64,000 nt of DNA, taken from Paenibacillus tritici. Lineage in GTDB: Bacteria; Bacillota; Bacilli; Paenibacillales; Paenibacillaceae. The notes under the pieces are model-generated. The model did no database searches and was not told the DNA's origin. It worked only from the letters and a program-made list of their open reading frames with translations. How positions within the stretch are numbered: position 1 is the first letter of the stretch; every line of letters starts with the position of its first letter. A program made the translations under genes and the position numbers. Location: positions 62,001 to 126,000 of the forward strand of contig NZ_JABMKX010000007.1 in the NCBI RefSeq assembly GCF_013204885.1. The letters run 5' to 3'. Shown here piece after piece: positions 25,816 to 34,252 of the stretch.

Positions 25816-25866
25816 ATAAGTATCATTTAGATGATAATATGTATCTTTTTGGTCTCAATAAGTATC
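25816..25866. promoter_or_regulatory. Candidate C-boxes: three 9-bp repeats at 21-bp period
   Basis: ATAAGTATC at 25816 and 25858 and ATATGTATC at 25837 are spaced exactly 21 bp, two helical turns. TATCAT/ATGATA (25821-25836) forms an inverted repeat over the first. Position between the divergent C and M genes fits a controller operator. Confidence 0.65.
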
Positions 25867-25965
25867 TTTGTGTTTTTCTCTGCTTTCTTTGCATCAAAAT
25901 TTTTATAAGCGGCGAAAGTATGAAATAGTGTAAACTGAAAGATAACTTTGTTGACGAGGTGCAAA

Positions 25966-27702
25966 ATGACAAAAAGTTTAGCTGAAAGAAAAAAAACTGG
26001 TTCTCACTATACATCCGGTGATTTATCGAAATATATGGCTGAAAAGCTAAATGAATTTGCTGAATTTGACGTTTATGGAGAAAAAAAATCTATATTAGAC
26101 CCATCCTGCGGTGGCGGTGAGTTACTTAAAGCAGTTTGTAATGAAATAGGCACTGAAAATTTACAAGTAATTGGGATGGATACAGATAAAGTAGCTATTG
26201 ATGAAGCAAGTGATTATTTAAACACCTCAAATAACAGCAATATTCATCTTTTCAACAGTGATTATTTAGAGCTGTTTGATAATGATACTGAGTTTGATTT
26301 ATTCTCAAGCATTAAAATGAGAGAGGATTTTTGGTGTTCAACTGAGGAAGAGGATGGCTTACAGAAAGTTGATATGATTATTGCCAACCCTCCTTATGTC
26401 CGTACACAGGTATTAGGAGCAGAAAAAGCCCAGGATTTAGGACGTAAGTTCAACTTGAAAGGAAGGGTTGATTTATATCATGTTTTCTTAGTAGCTATGA
26501 CGAAACATTTAAAAGAAAACGGCTTAATCTGTGTCATTACTTCAAATCGTTATTTAACTACTGCTGGTGGAAAAGACATCAGGGGGTTTTTAGATGAAAA
26601 TTATGAAATTCTTGAAGTAATTGATTTAGGAGATACAAAATTATTCGAAGCTGCTGTATTACCAGCAATTTTCATAGGACGAAAAAAGTCAAAATATAGC
26701 ACCAAAAAGAATCATAAGGTGAAATTTTTACGTATATATGAAAATACCGCTGCTATTAATACGACGGAGAAATGTCATTCTATATATGAATTACTATCTA
26801 AAAAAAAATCCGGTTTTTTTGAGGTTGAGAGAAAAAAATATGAGGTTACAGTAGGATTTTTAAATATACCTAAAGATTCTAAAGAAATTTGGGTAATGGC
26901 TTCTCAAGAAGATAATATGTGGTCTGAAACAGTAAAGTCTCTTGCCAAATATATATTTAATGATGTGTTCCATGTAAAAGTAGGAATTAAAACTACAGCT
27001 GATAGTGTTTTCATAAGGAAAGATTGGGATACTTTAGAGGATTTTACAAAACCTGAAAATGAAGTACTAAAGCCTTTAGTGTCATCTGATACTGCAAGTA
27101 AGTGGAATTTATCGAATGAAGTAGAAGATTTAAAAATACTCTATACTCATGAAGTTAGGGATGGTAAAAGACAAGTTATTGATTTAGAACAATATCCTAA
27201 AACTAAAACATATTTAGAAACTCACAGAGAACGTTTAGAGGGTAGAGATTATGTAAGACAGGCAAACAGAAAATGGTATGAAATATGGGTGCCGCAGAAT
27301 CCTGAAGCATGGTCAGCACCAAAAGTAGTATTCCCAGATATTAGTATTGAACCGAAATTCGCAGTTGATACTAAAGGATATTTAGTTGACGGAAACTGTT
27401 ACTGGTTGTCTTTAAAAAATACTGAAGACGTAGATTTATTATTCTTAGCTGTGACCGTGGCAAACTCAAAATTCATGTCCAGATTCCATGAAATCGAATT
27501 TCAGAATAAGCTATACGCAGGTCGGAAAAGGTATTTAACTCAATATGTAAAGAATTATCCATTACCAGACCCTCATTCCGTTCATTCGCAACGGCTGATA
27601 GAGTTAGGAAAAATATTAACTGCTAATAGATTAAATGATGAACAAATAAGAATGTATGAAATGGAAATTGAAAACAAAGTTCAACAGGCTTTCGGGCTTT
27701 AA
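25966..27702 (+). CDS. N6-adenine DNA methyltransferase of the R-M system
   Basis: 578 residues from the ATG at 25966 (GAGGTG just upstream). SAM-binding motif I is DPSCGGG (45-51) and the catalytic motif IV is NPPY (141-144), in the order of gamma-class N6-adenine methyltransferases related to Eco57I-type enzymes. The C-terminal ~300 residues are probably the target-recognition domain. It protects host DNA from the adjacent endonuclease. Specificity is not deducible. GC content is about one third, like the other two genes of the island. Confidence 0.92.
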   Translation: MTKSLAERKKTGSHYTSGDLSKYMAEKLNEFAEFDVYGEKKSILDPSCGGGELLKAVCNEIGTENLQVIGMDTDKVAIDEASDYLNTSNNSNIHLFNSDYLELFDNDTEFDLFSSIKMREDFWCSTEEEDGLQKVDMIIANPPYVRTQVLGAEKAQDLGRKFNLKGRVDLYHVFLVAMTKHLKENGLICVITSNRYLTTAGGKDIRGFLDENYEILEVIDLGDTKLFEAAVLPAIFIGRKKSKYSTKKNHKVKFLRIYENTAAINTTEKCHSIYELLSKKKSGFFEVERKKYEVTVGFLNIPKDSKEIWVMASQEDNMWSETVKSLAKYIFNDVFHVKVGIKTTADSVFIRKDWDTLEDFTKPENEVLKPLVSSDTASKWNLSNEVEDLKILYTHEVRDGKRQVIDLEQYPKTKTYLETHRERLEGRDYVRQANRKWYEIWVPQNPEAWSAPKVVFPDISIEPKFAVDTKGYLVDGNCYWLSLKNTEDVDLLFLAVTVANSKFMSRFHEIEFQNKLYAGRKRYLTQYVKNYPLPDPHSVHSQRLIELGKILTANRLNDEQIRMYEMEIENKVQQAFGL

Positions 27703-27765
27703 TGAAAAAAGGTGGTCCATTTTCTAGGAATGGGATTGATCTTTTTAGTAAAGCTGTAAAAAACA

Positions 27766-27812
27766 ACGAGCAGCAATTCTCCGGTAACGCGAGAATGCTG
27801 CTCGTTTTAGTT
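27766..27812 (+). terminator. Terminator of the methyltransferase gene
   Basis: ACGAGCAGCAATTCTC (27766-27781) pairs with GAGAATGCTGCTCGT (27791-27805, one bulge) and is followed by TTTTAGTTT. Confidence 0.85.
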
Positions 27813-27910
27813 TATTAGCTGCGTACTCGGCAGATTATGAGCAAAGGAGAGCCTACCTGCTTCGCGAGTTACTTTTGCTATTCATTGAAGTTTAATCTCT
27901 ATCCAACTCC

Positions 27911-27956
27911 AAAAATAAGGGATGTCCCCGCCACTGCTGGCTTTTGGGATATCCCT
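27911..27956 (-). terminator. Terminator of the NmrA-like gene
   Basis: On the minus strand, AGGGATATCCC (plus 27946-27956) pairs with GGGACATCCCT (plus 27918-27928), followed by TATTTTT. Confidence 0.8.
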
Positions 27957-28003
27957 CGCTTTGAATAACTTTACAGTATAGTGTTCAGGAAGCCCATAGG
28001 TAG

Positions 28004-28858
28004 TCAGCCAAGCAGCGAGCGTACACCTTCGCTAAGCGGTGTCTGCGGACGGTTCAGCAGCTTCTCCAGATCGCCGCTCTCGATATTCAGTGCGCCATCG
28101 CGGATGGCTCCCTGAATAGCTACCACGATCGGCAGTGCCGCTTCCGGCACGCCTGCACCCGCCATAATCTTCGCATAGGTGGCGTCATCCACCTGCTGCA
28201 CAGCAACCTCCTGGCCCAGAACCTCACCAACCACGGCTGCCAGCTCTGCTTGAGTAAGCGGTGTGCCGGACAATTCGTAGATGGCATTCTCACGGCTCGA
28301 TCCTGCCAGAACAGCCGCCGCCGCCTCGGCATAATCGCTGCGTGTTGCCCAGCCCACCTTGCCGTCTTCGGCAGAGGTCAGCCAAGGTGCGCCAGCCTTA
28401 ACAGCCTGAATGGAGCCGACTTCATTCTCCAGATACCAGTTGTTGCGCAGGAAAGCATATGGAATGCCGGATTCACGGATGAACTCTTCAGTCGCACGGT
28501 GTACCGGTGCCAGGAACAGGGAGCTGTTCTCGGCATCGCCTACGCTGGTATAGGCGATGAAGCCGACACCTGCACGAACGGCGGCATCCACAGCAGCCTT
28601 ATGCTGGCGGATACGCGTATCATTGTCGCCGTCTGCCGAGACAATCAGCAGGCGCTCTACTCCGGCAAACGCTGCATCCAGAGTCTCCGGCTGATCGAAA
28701 TCACCGTGACGGACATCCACGCCCTGTGACTTCAGCTTCTCTGCCTTCTCCGGGTTTCTGACGCTGGCTACAATATTCTCAGCCGGTACCGTCTTCAGCA
28801 ATGTCTCTGCTACGATCGAACCAAAGTGACCTGTTGCTCCTGTTAATGCGATTTTCAT
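28004..28858 (-). CDS. NmrA-like NAD(P)H:quinone oxidoreductase (QorB-type SDR)
   Basis: A 284-residue atypical SDR. NADP loop GATGHFG (7-13), VRNPEKAE after strand 2, and NNWYLEN in the position typical of QorB/azoreductase-like proteins. Likely reduces quinones or senses the NADP redox state. It has its own consensus promoter with an overlapping dyad, separate from the flavodoxin-fold gene upstream, and its own terminator. Confidence 0.85.
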   Translation of the reverse strand: MKIALTGATGHFGSIVAETLLKTVPAENIVASVRNPEKAEKLKSQGVDVRHGDFDQPETLDAAFAGVERLLIVSADGDNDTRIRQHKAAVDAAVRAGVGFIAYTSVGDAENSSLFLAPVHRATEEFIRESGIPYAFLRNNWYLENEVGSIQAVKAGAPWLTSAEDGKVGWATRSDYAEAAAAVLAGSSRENAIYELSGTPLTQAELAAVVGEVLGQEVAVQQVDDATYAKIMAGAGVPEAALPIVVAIQGAIRDGALNIESGDLEKLLNRPQTPLSEGVRSLLG

Positions 28859-28934
28859 GTCAATTCCTCCAAATGGGGTTCATTTATTTGAACATCTCTG
28901 CTGATTCTTGTTGATCCAAGGTAATCCTTCATCC

Positions 28935-28970
28935 TGTAACCATTGTAGTTACATGTAGGCAGAATGTCAA
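28935..28970 (-). promoter_or_regulatory. Promoter with overlapping dyad for the NmrA-like gene
   Basis: Minus strand: -35 TTGACA (plus 28965-28970), 17-bp spacer, -10 TACAAT (plus 28942-28947). The inverted repeat TGTAAC-N7-GTTACA (28935-28953) is centred on the -10, so a repressor there would block polymerase. The spacing resembles sites of HxlR/MarR-type redox regulators; no such gene is adjacent apart from marR at 29687. Confidence 0.8.
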
Positions 28971-28981
28971 ATGGTTTATTT

Positions 28982-29566
28982 TCACCGGGCAGTCTTGAAA
29001 TAACGGTAGATCTGCTCCAGCTTACGGCTCTGCTTGCCCTTCGGGCTCTCCATATTGCCGAACTCGAAGAATTTCACCTTGCGGATGCCTACGAAATTAA
29101 ACAGGGCCTTGCGCATCAGCGCCTTATGAGAGTTGTTCAGCCACAGCAGCGGATAATGGGTTGGCCCCTTCATGACGGAAATGCAGACGACGCTCTTGCC
29201 CTTGAGCAGGCCTTCCGGCAGAAGTCCGCCCTTATCCCGGTACGCGAACCCGGAAGCAAACATCCGGTCAATATAACCCATCAGCATGGCCGGCGGCCGC
29301 CCCCACCAGATCGGATAGACCAGCACTACCTGATCCGCCCACAGCAGTTGTTCCCTGTATTCCGCAAGCTCCGGGTCACGGTACATATCCCTTCTCCGCT
29401 TATTCTCATTAAACACCAGTACCGGATCGAAACCCGCCTCATACAAATCAAGCACTTTGACTTCGTTAATCTTCGTATTCTCCTTGCTGCCGCGCAGCAC
29501 TTCCTGCAGAAAAGCGTAGCTGAGACTGCGGTGATTCGGATGTGTATAAATAACGAGTGTGTTCAT
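28982..29566 (-). CDS. Flavodoxin-fold NAD(P)H dehydrogenase (quinone)
   Basis: A 194-residue protein of the NQO1/MdaB/KefF family. FMN loop TLVIYTHPNHRSLSYAF (3-19), and VVLVYPIWWGRPPAMLMGYI (about 83-102) that holds the isoalloxazine. Two-electron reduction of quinones is the expected role. Divergent from a MarR regulator; both of the MarR-type operators overlap this promoter. Confidence 0.9.
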   Translation of the reverse strand: MNTLVIYTHPNHRSLSYAFLQEVLRGSKENTKINEVKVLDLYEAGFDPVLVFNENKRRRDMYRDPELAEYREQLLWADQVVLVYPIWWGRPPAMLMGYIDRMFASGFAYRDKGGLLPEGLLKGKSVVCISVMKGPTHYPLLWLNNSHKALMRKALFNFVGIRKVKFFEFGNMESPKGKQSRKLEQIYRYFKTAR

Positions 29567-29584
29567 CAGTGGTATTCCCCTTTA

Positions 29585-29641
29585 GTTGTCATTTGATAAC
29601 AAAAACATAGCATAGTTTTAATTTAGTTGTCAAATGATAAT
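29585..29641. promoter_or_regulatory. Two MarR operators over a divergent promoter
   Basis: Sites GTTGTCATTTGATAAC (29585-29600) and GTTGTCAAATGATAAT (29626-29641) are near-identical inverted repeats 41 bp apart. The leftward promoter has -35 TTGACA (plus 29628-29633, inside the second site), an 18-bp spacer and -10 TATGTT (plus 29604-29609). The rightward marR promoter probably uses TTGTTT-N17-TATGGT just downstream. Confidence 0.82.
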
Positions 29642-29686
29642 TGTTTTTTGATAATTAATTTGGTATGGTTCCTTTGAGGTGATCTT

Positions 29687-30115
29687 ATGGACAACAACCA
29701 GCTGTTTCAGAAATTCGTAGCCTTCAGTGCTGCCGTCCATCAAATAACAAACGATATAACCAAAGATGTGAAATCAGAGGCCTTAACACCGCTGCAATAT
29801 AAAATTCTCGAATACATCGCCGTCAGCCAGCCGGTAACACTCAGCGAGGTCAGTGACTGTATGCAGATGTCGATGCCCAATACAAGCCGTGAAGTGAAAA
29901 AGCTCAGCGAGAAGGGCGTCTGTACCCGGATCACTGACCCGGATGACCGCCGCAAGCAGGGGATCAAGCTCTCTGCCGCAGGTGAAGCGCTGATGAATGA
30001 AGCCTTTCAGCAGATCGCCGTACGGTTCGAGCAGCGTATTGCCGGTATCACGGCTGCAGAACGCAAAGAGATCGAGCAGGCGCTCGATCTCTTGCAGCAC
30101 AAAGTATTTTATTGA
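29687..30115 (+). CDS. MarR family transcriptional regulator
   Basis: A 142-residue winged-helix regulator: LTPLQYKILEYIAVSQPVTL, recognition helix in MQMSMPNTSREVKKLSEKG and the wing DPDDRRKQGIKL. It most likely represses the divergent flavodoxin-fold dehydrogenase and itself through the operator pair. No redox-sensing cysteine is near the N-terminus, so ligand binding is more likely than thiol oxidation. Starts after GAGGTGATCTT. Confidence 0.9.
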   Translation: MDNNQLFQKFVAFSAAVHQITNDITKDVKSEALTPLQYKILEYIAVSQPVTLSEVSDCMQMSMPNTSREVKKLSEKGVCTRITDPDDRRKQGIKLSAAGEALMNEAFQQIAVRFEQRIAGITAAERKEIEQALDLLQHKVFY

Positions 30116-30148
30116 GCCTAGGCCTTCCTGTCCCCATTACAACAATAG

Positions 30149-31567
30149 TTATTTCACAGTAACGCCCTTCGCCGGAATCTCAGCGGGGGCTTCCTTGCGT
30201 TGGATGAAGAAGGCCAGGATCAGCGCAGCTACTGCGGCTCCTGTCGTTACCATAGAAGCCACATTCATCCCGTGAATTAAGCTGTGGACATCTCCCGTTG
30301 GTTGCTGGCCGCCGCCGCTATGAGTCATTATGGTGACCAGCAGCGCTGTGCCGATGGAACCAGCGACGGTCCGCAGCGTGGTGTTCACGGGAATCCCATG
30401 CCGGATCAAGGCAGGCGGGAGAGAATTCATGCCGCTGGTGATAACAGGCAGTAAAGTCAGGCTGACGCCGACCATCCGCAGAGAATAGCCAACCATAAGG
30501 AACGTATAGGTTGTATGCTCTGTCAGATTCGAGAACAGCAAGGCCGAGAGGACCGTCAGACTGAGTCCGGTGATGACCATCGTCCGGGCACCTATTTTAT
30601 CGAACAGCCTGCCCGCTATGGGCGACATGATACAGATGAGAATCGCACCGGGGAGCAGCATGAGACCTGACTTGAGCGCGGTATAACCAAGCATCGTCTG
30701 CATGTAGATAGGGAGCAGTAATTGGGCGCTCAGCATGATAATCATCAGAATCATACTGATCACTGTAGCCATAGTAAAAGCAGGACTGGTGAATACCCGC
30801 AGCTCCAGCAGAGGATTCTCCATAGTCAATTGCCGCCAGACGAACAGGCCCAGCGCGATGAACCCGACCGCCAGGGAGATCAGCACCTCCGTGCTTCCCC
30901 ACCCTCTGCTGCCGGAGACGCTGAATCCGTATAATACACCGCCGAAGCCAAGCGAGGATAACGTCATGGATAACGCATCCACCTTACTTTTCACCTGCGG
31001 GGTAACATTCTTAACGAGTAAGACTCCAATGACGGTGATTAGCAGCGAGCATGGAGCCAGAGCATAGAACAGCAAACGCCAGGAATGATCCTCGACCAGC
31101 CAGCCGTTCAATACAGGTCCGATGGCCGGGGCGAAATTAATGGCAAGCCCGATCATCCCCATCGTGAACCCCCGCTTAGCCACCGGGATCAGGATGAACG
31201 TTAACGTCTGCACCAGGGGAAGCATGATGCCCACTCCGACGGCCTGCACGATTCTTCCGGTGAGCAGCAGTCCGAAATTCGGCGAGACCGCACACAGGAG
31301 CGTTCCCGCGGTCAGCATGCCCATGGCAAAGACGAAGACCTGCTTGGTTGTAAACCGCTGAATCAGAAAAGCCGTGATCGGAACCACGATGCCTGTAACC
31401 AGGGCAAAAGCCGTTGTCAGCCATTGGGCAGTACTTGTGGACACCTGGAAATCGCCCATAATGTTCGGCAGCGCTGTATTCAGTGAAGATTGATTCAGCA
31501 GCCCCAGCATAGTCCCGATAATTAGAATAGCCATGATTAGTACGGTTCCCTTTGGTATTTTCTCCAT
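30149..31567 (-). CDS. MFS drug efflux transporter, DHA2 (EmrB/QacA) family
   Basis: A 472-residue, 14-span proton-coupled exporter. The TM1 motif LNQSSLNTALPNIMGDF, the loop following QWLTTAFALVTGIVVPITAF, and the motif-C-like LAINFAPAIGPVLNGWL in TM5 identify the DHA2 family. The C-terminus EAPAEIPAKGVTVK is cytosolic. Probable role is multidrug or toxin export; the substrate is unknown. Convergent with marR and not visibly in its operon. Confidence 0.9.
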   Translation of the reverse strand: MEKIPKGTVLIMAILIIGTMLGLLNQSSLNTALPNIMGDFQVSTSTAQWLTTAFALVTGIVVPITAFLIQRFTTKQVFVFAMGMLTAGTLLCAVSPNFGLLLTGRIVQAVGVGIMLPLVQTLTFILIPVAKRGFTMGMIGLAINFAPAIGPVLNGWLVEDHSWRLLFYALAPCSLLITVIGVLLVKNVTPQVKSKVDALSMTLSSLGFGGVLYGFSVSGSRGWGSTEVLISLAVGFIALGLFVWRQLTMENPLLELRVFTSPAFTMATVISMILMIIMLSAQLLLPIYMQTMLGYTALKSGLMLLPGAILICIMSPIAGRLFDKIGARTMVITGLSLTVLSALLFSNLTEHTTYTFLMVGYSLRMVGVSLTLLPVITSGMNSLPPALIRHGIPVNTTLRTVAGSIGTALLVTIMTHSGGGQQPTGDVHSLIHGMNVASMVTTGAAVAALILAFFIQRKEAPAEIPAKGVTVK

Positions 31568-31620
31568 TTTAATTCCCCTCCATTGATACGTATTAATAAT
31601 CTTCTAAAAGTCCGCCTGAT

Positions 31621-32370
31621 CTATGTCTGATCGGCATAACGCCACCAGGCAAGAGTACCTATGATGCCAATGCCGCCGGTGAGATACGGGAGCATACGGC
31701 TAATCGCCTCCAGATGGGAGCTCTCCTCCCCGGAAGCGCCGCTGAACAATCCGGGAATGGCCCATGGGATATATTCCACAATGCCGAGCGCCCCGCCGAA
31801 CTGGGCAACTACAATGGTCAGCAGGACTACGCCGAGCGGAGTCATATAACCACGGCCGATACAAGCCATCCACGCCACAGGTATGCTCAGGCAGATCACC
31901 ATTAGACTGACCTCCGCGTAACGGCCGAAGCCATGAAGAATGACCTCCAGGCTCCATCCGTCCAGGCCGACAAGCCCCGCTGTTAAGCAGCCGACGATGA
32001 ACACCAGCAGCGCCAGCCCCATGCTGAGCACTGCGGCAACGAGCAGCTTGGCGGCAGCCACCCCGTATCTGGACAGCGGCAGGGCCAGCAGATCCTTGAG
32101 CGTGCGGTCGGAATATTCCCGGCCGAAGATCCAGCTGAACACGAATCCGAATCCGATGAGGCCCCCCATAGAGATCACAATACCCAGCTCCTTCAGGAGC
32201 CCCGCCATATTGATCTCCCCCTCGAAGCTGCTCTGGGAGCCAATCGTTCCCGAGAAGACCAGCCCGATCATGACCGGCACCATCATACTCGCGGCAAGCG
32301 AGATCCAGAACAGCCTGGAACGGCGAAGCTTCAACACCTCTACCCCCAAGGCTGATATCCATTGATTCAT
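31621..32370 (-). CDS. ABC-2 type transporter permease
   Basis: A 249-residue permease with six hydrophobic segments in the ABC-2 arrangement (WISLAASMMVPVMIGLVFSG; FVFSWIFGREYSDRTLKDLL, where REYSDRTLKDLLALP is the typical coupling loop). It pairs with the ATPase encoded just upstream, overlapping by 4 bp (ATGA). Such two-gene exporters often confer resistance to peptide antibiotics or export lipids; the substrate is unknown. Confidence 0.88.
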   Translation of the reverse strand: MNQWISALGVEVLKLRRSRLFWISLAASMMVPVMIGLVFSGTIGSQSSFEGEINMAGLLKELGIVISMGGLIGFGFVFSWIFGREYSDRTLKDLLALPLSRYGVAAAKLLVAAVLSMGLALLVFIVGCLTAGLVGLDGWSLEVILHGFGRYAEVSLMVICLSIPVAWMACIGRGYMTPLGVVLLTIVVAQFGGALGIVEYIPWAIPGLFSGASGEESSHLEAISRMLPYLTGGIGIIGTLAWWRYADQT

Positions 32371-33293
32371 CCTTTCTTCCCTCCTTCAGCCTCAATCATT
32401 CTTAGAAAATAAGCCTCCAAATCCTCTTCCTCCACCCGAATCAGCGTAGGCGGCATATCCGCGTACACAAGCAGCTTGGAGATGTGGTCCGGGTTCGCGA
32501 TAGCACGTTCATCCGCAAGCAGCAACGTTCCCTCTCCGGCTTCCTGCACAGCATATCCGGCCTGAATCAGTCTCTTCCGGGCACTGCCCGTGTCCCGGGT
32601 CTGCACAAGCAGGCGCTTGCGGAGCTGCTGCTGAAGCTCCTTCACATCCGCCTCCTGCAGCAGCCTGCCCTGATGCACGATACCAATCCGCGTCGTCAGC
32701 CTGGAGACCTCACCGAGAATATGGCTGGAGATAAAAATCGTTACTCCGTGCTGAAAGGCAAGCTCCCGGAGCAGCTCCCGCACCTCCACAATCCCGGCCG
32801 GATCAAGCCCGTTCGTCGGCTCATCCAGAATCAGCACCTGCGGATGATGCAGCATGGCCTTGGCGAGACCCAGTCGCTGTCCGTTGCCGAGGGAGAGCGC
32901 CCCCGCCTTGCGGTCCCGGTAAGCGGTAAGCTGAAGCTTATCCATGATGCGGTCAATGGCCCTGCGGTCTGTGATACCCCGCAGCCTGCGGATTATCTCC
33001 AGATTCTCGCGGACGGTCAGCTCAGGATAGGAGTAGGGCGTCTCGACCATGTACCCTACCTTCGCCCACAGCTTATGGCTGCCCGCATCCACCCGCTGTC
33101 CGAATACATAGGAGGACCCGGAATCAGGACGGATCATGCCCAGCAGCATGCGGATGGTTGTTGTTTTGCCGGCACCGTTCAGTCCCAGGAAGCCGTAGAT
33201 TTCGCCCTGGTTCACTTCCAGCGACAGTCCGTTCACTGCCTGATTGCTGCCAAAATGCTTCGTTAATCGTTCCGTCTGAATCATCGCGGTCAT
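32367..33293 (-). CDS. ABC transporter ATP-binding protein
   Basis: A ~308-residue BcrA/DrrA-type ATPase. Walker A LNGAGKTTT, signature SLGNGQRLGLA (a variant of LSGGQ), Walker B VLILDEPTNGLDP, and the H-loop in IFISSHILGE. The ATG at 33293 has GGAG 8 nt upstream; the frame is open to 33302. The C-terminal ~90 residues are the extension usual in bacitracin-type exporters. Transcribed with the permease, under the TetR gene next door. Confidence 0.9.
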   Translation of the reverse strand: MTAMIQTERLTKHFGSNQAVNGLSLEVNQGEIYGFLGLNGAGKTTTIRMLLGMIRPDSGSSYVFGQRVDAGSHKLWAKVGYMVETPYSYPELTVRENLEIIRRLRGITDRRAIDRIMDKLQLTAYRDRKAGALSLGNGQRLGLAKAMLHHPQVLILDEPTNGLDPAGIVEVRELLRELAFQHGVTIFISSHILGEVSRLTTRIGIVHQGRLLQEADVKELQQQLRKRLLVQTRDTGSARKRLIQAGYAVQEAGEGTLLLADERAIANPDHISKLLVYADMPPTLIRVEEEDLEAYFLRMIEAEGGKKG

Positions 33294-33319
33294 AAACATC
33301 ACTCCAGCTTCTGATTTAA

Positions 33320-33335
33320 AACTAACTAGTTGTTT
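33320..33335 (-). promoter_or_regulatory. TetR operator at the ABC exporter promoter
   Basis: AACTAACTAGTTGTTT shares the AACTAACYRGTTRG core with the site at 34056 upstream of the tetR gene; AACTAGTT is an exact palindrome. Confidence 0.7.
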
Positions 33336-33364
33336 ATATTTTGTCCAAAAAAAACAGCCGCCTC

Positions 33365-34051
33365 TTACAGCAAAGACGGCTCCATAACGCCATGGATAAT
33401 AAATTGCACGATCTGCCGGGTAGTCTGTTCTCTAATCTGCGGCGAGTCCAGGCTGCCAAGCAAATGCTCGAACCTTGTAGACGACTGCAGTGTCATTGTA
33501 ATCACATTCATAATCATCATCGGAAAGAGCGCCGGGTCCAGATCCTGACGGAGGATTCCGTTCTTCTGTGCAGCTAAGGCCAATTCATGCATTTGTGTAA
33601 CATCGTCCGGACGATAGGTGATCTGATTCCAGGTCTTCCAGTCTTCAGCGGCCTCCCAGAATAGAATTCTCAGGTAACTCCGGTGCTCCAGGAGGAAGGA
33701 CACCGTCTCCCGGGTCATAGATTCCAGGAAGCTCCTGAACGCCTCAGGGTCCGATACAAGCTTGTCATTCTGCAATAATCCGCTAATGAACGCGCCTGTA
33801 ATCTGTTCGCCAATCTGGTCTGCGCGTTTGACGACTTCTGTATATAGTCCCAGTTTGTCGCCAAAATACTGATAAATCAGGCTTTTGTTGTACCCGGATG
33901 CCTTCGCAATAGCATCAATCCGTGCCGCTGAATAGCCAAGCTCCGCAAAGATCTCCTCGGCAGCATCGAGGATAATCCCTCTGGTCCGGGCCGCATCGTA
34001 AATTTTGGCGCTTCGTTTGCCTTCTGCCGCTGGTATGATGAACACCCCCAA
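33365..34051 (-). CDS. TetR/AcrR family regulator of the ABC exporter
   Basis: A 228-residue repressor. HTH at about 22-68 (IILDAAEEIFAELGYSAARI, then IAKASGYNKSLIYQYFGDK); the C-terminal part resembles the TetR_C domains of drug-efflux repressors. It is co-oriented with the exporter, and matching operators lie in front of both. Likely represses itself and the ABC genes until a substrate binds. Confidence 0.9.
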   Translation of the reverse strand: MGVFIIPAAEGKRSAKIYDAARTRGIILDAAEEIFAELGYSAARIDAIAKASGYNKSLIYQYFGDKLGLYTEVVKRADQIGEQITGAFISGLLQNDKLVSDPEAFRSFLESMTRETVSFLLEHRSYLRILFWEAAEDWKTWNQITYRPDDVTQMHELALAAQKNGILRQDLDPALFPMMIMNVITMTLQSSTRFEHLLGSLDSPQIREQTTRQIVQFIIHGVMEPSLL

Positions 34052-34055
34052 TTAT

Positions 34056-34069
34056 AACTAACTGGTTAG
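34056..34069 (-). promoter_or_regulatory. TetR autoregulatory operator
   Basis: AACTAACTGGTTAG: a near-perfect palindrome 5 bp upstream of the regulator's start codon, matching the site at 33320. Confidence 0.72.
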
Positions 34070-34252
34070 ATTTTATGATGGATTGTGACAGAAGTCAAGT
34101 GACGAATCATTTGGGGCCCTGCCCACCCTCTGATGCTGGCGCAGGTCCTGGTGCTGTTGGCACCCTTCAGACTCCAGAAATTGGCACAAAACCATTTCAC
34201 CCCTGCAACGTCCAATGTATAGAGTTAAATCTATCCATAAGGTGATGAATCC

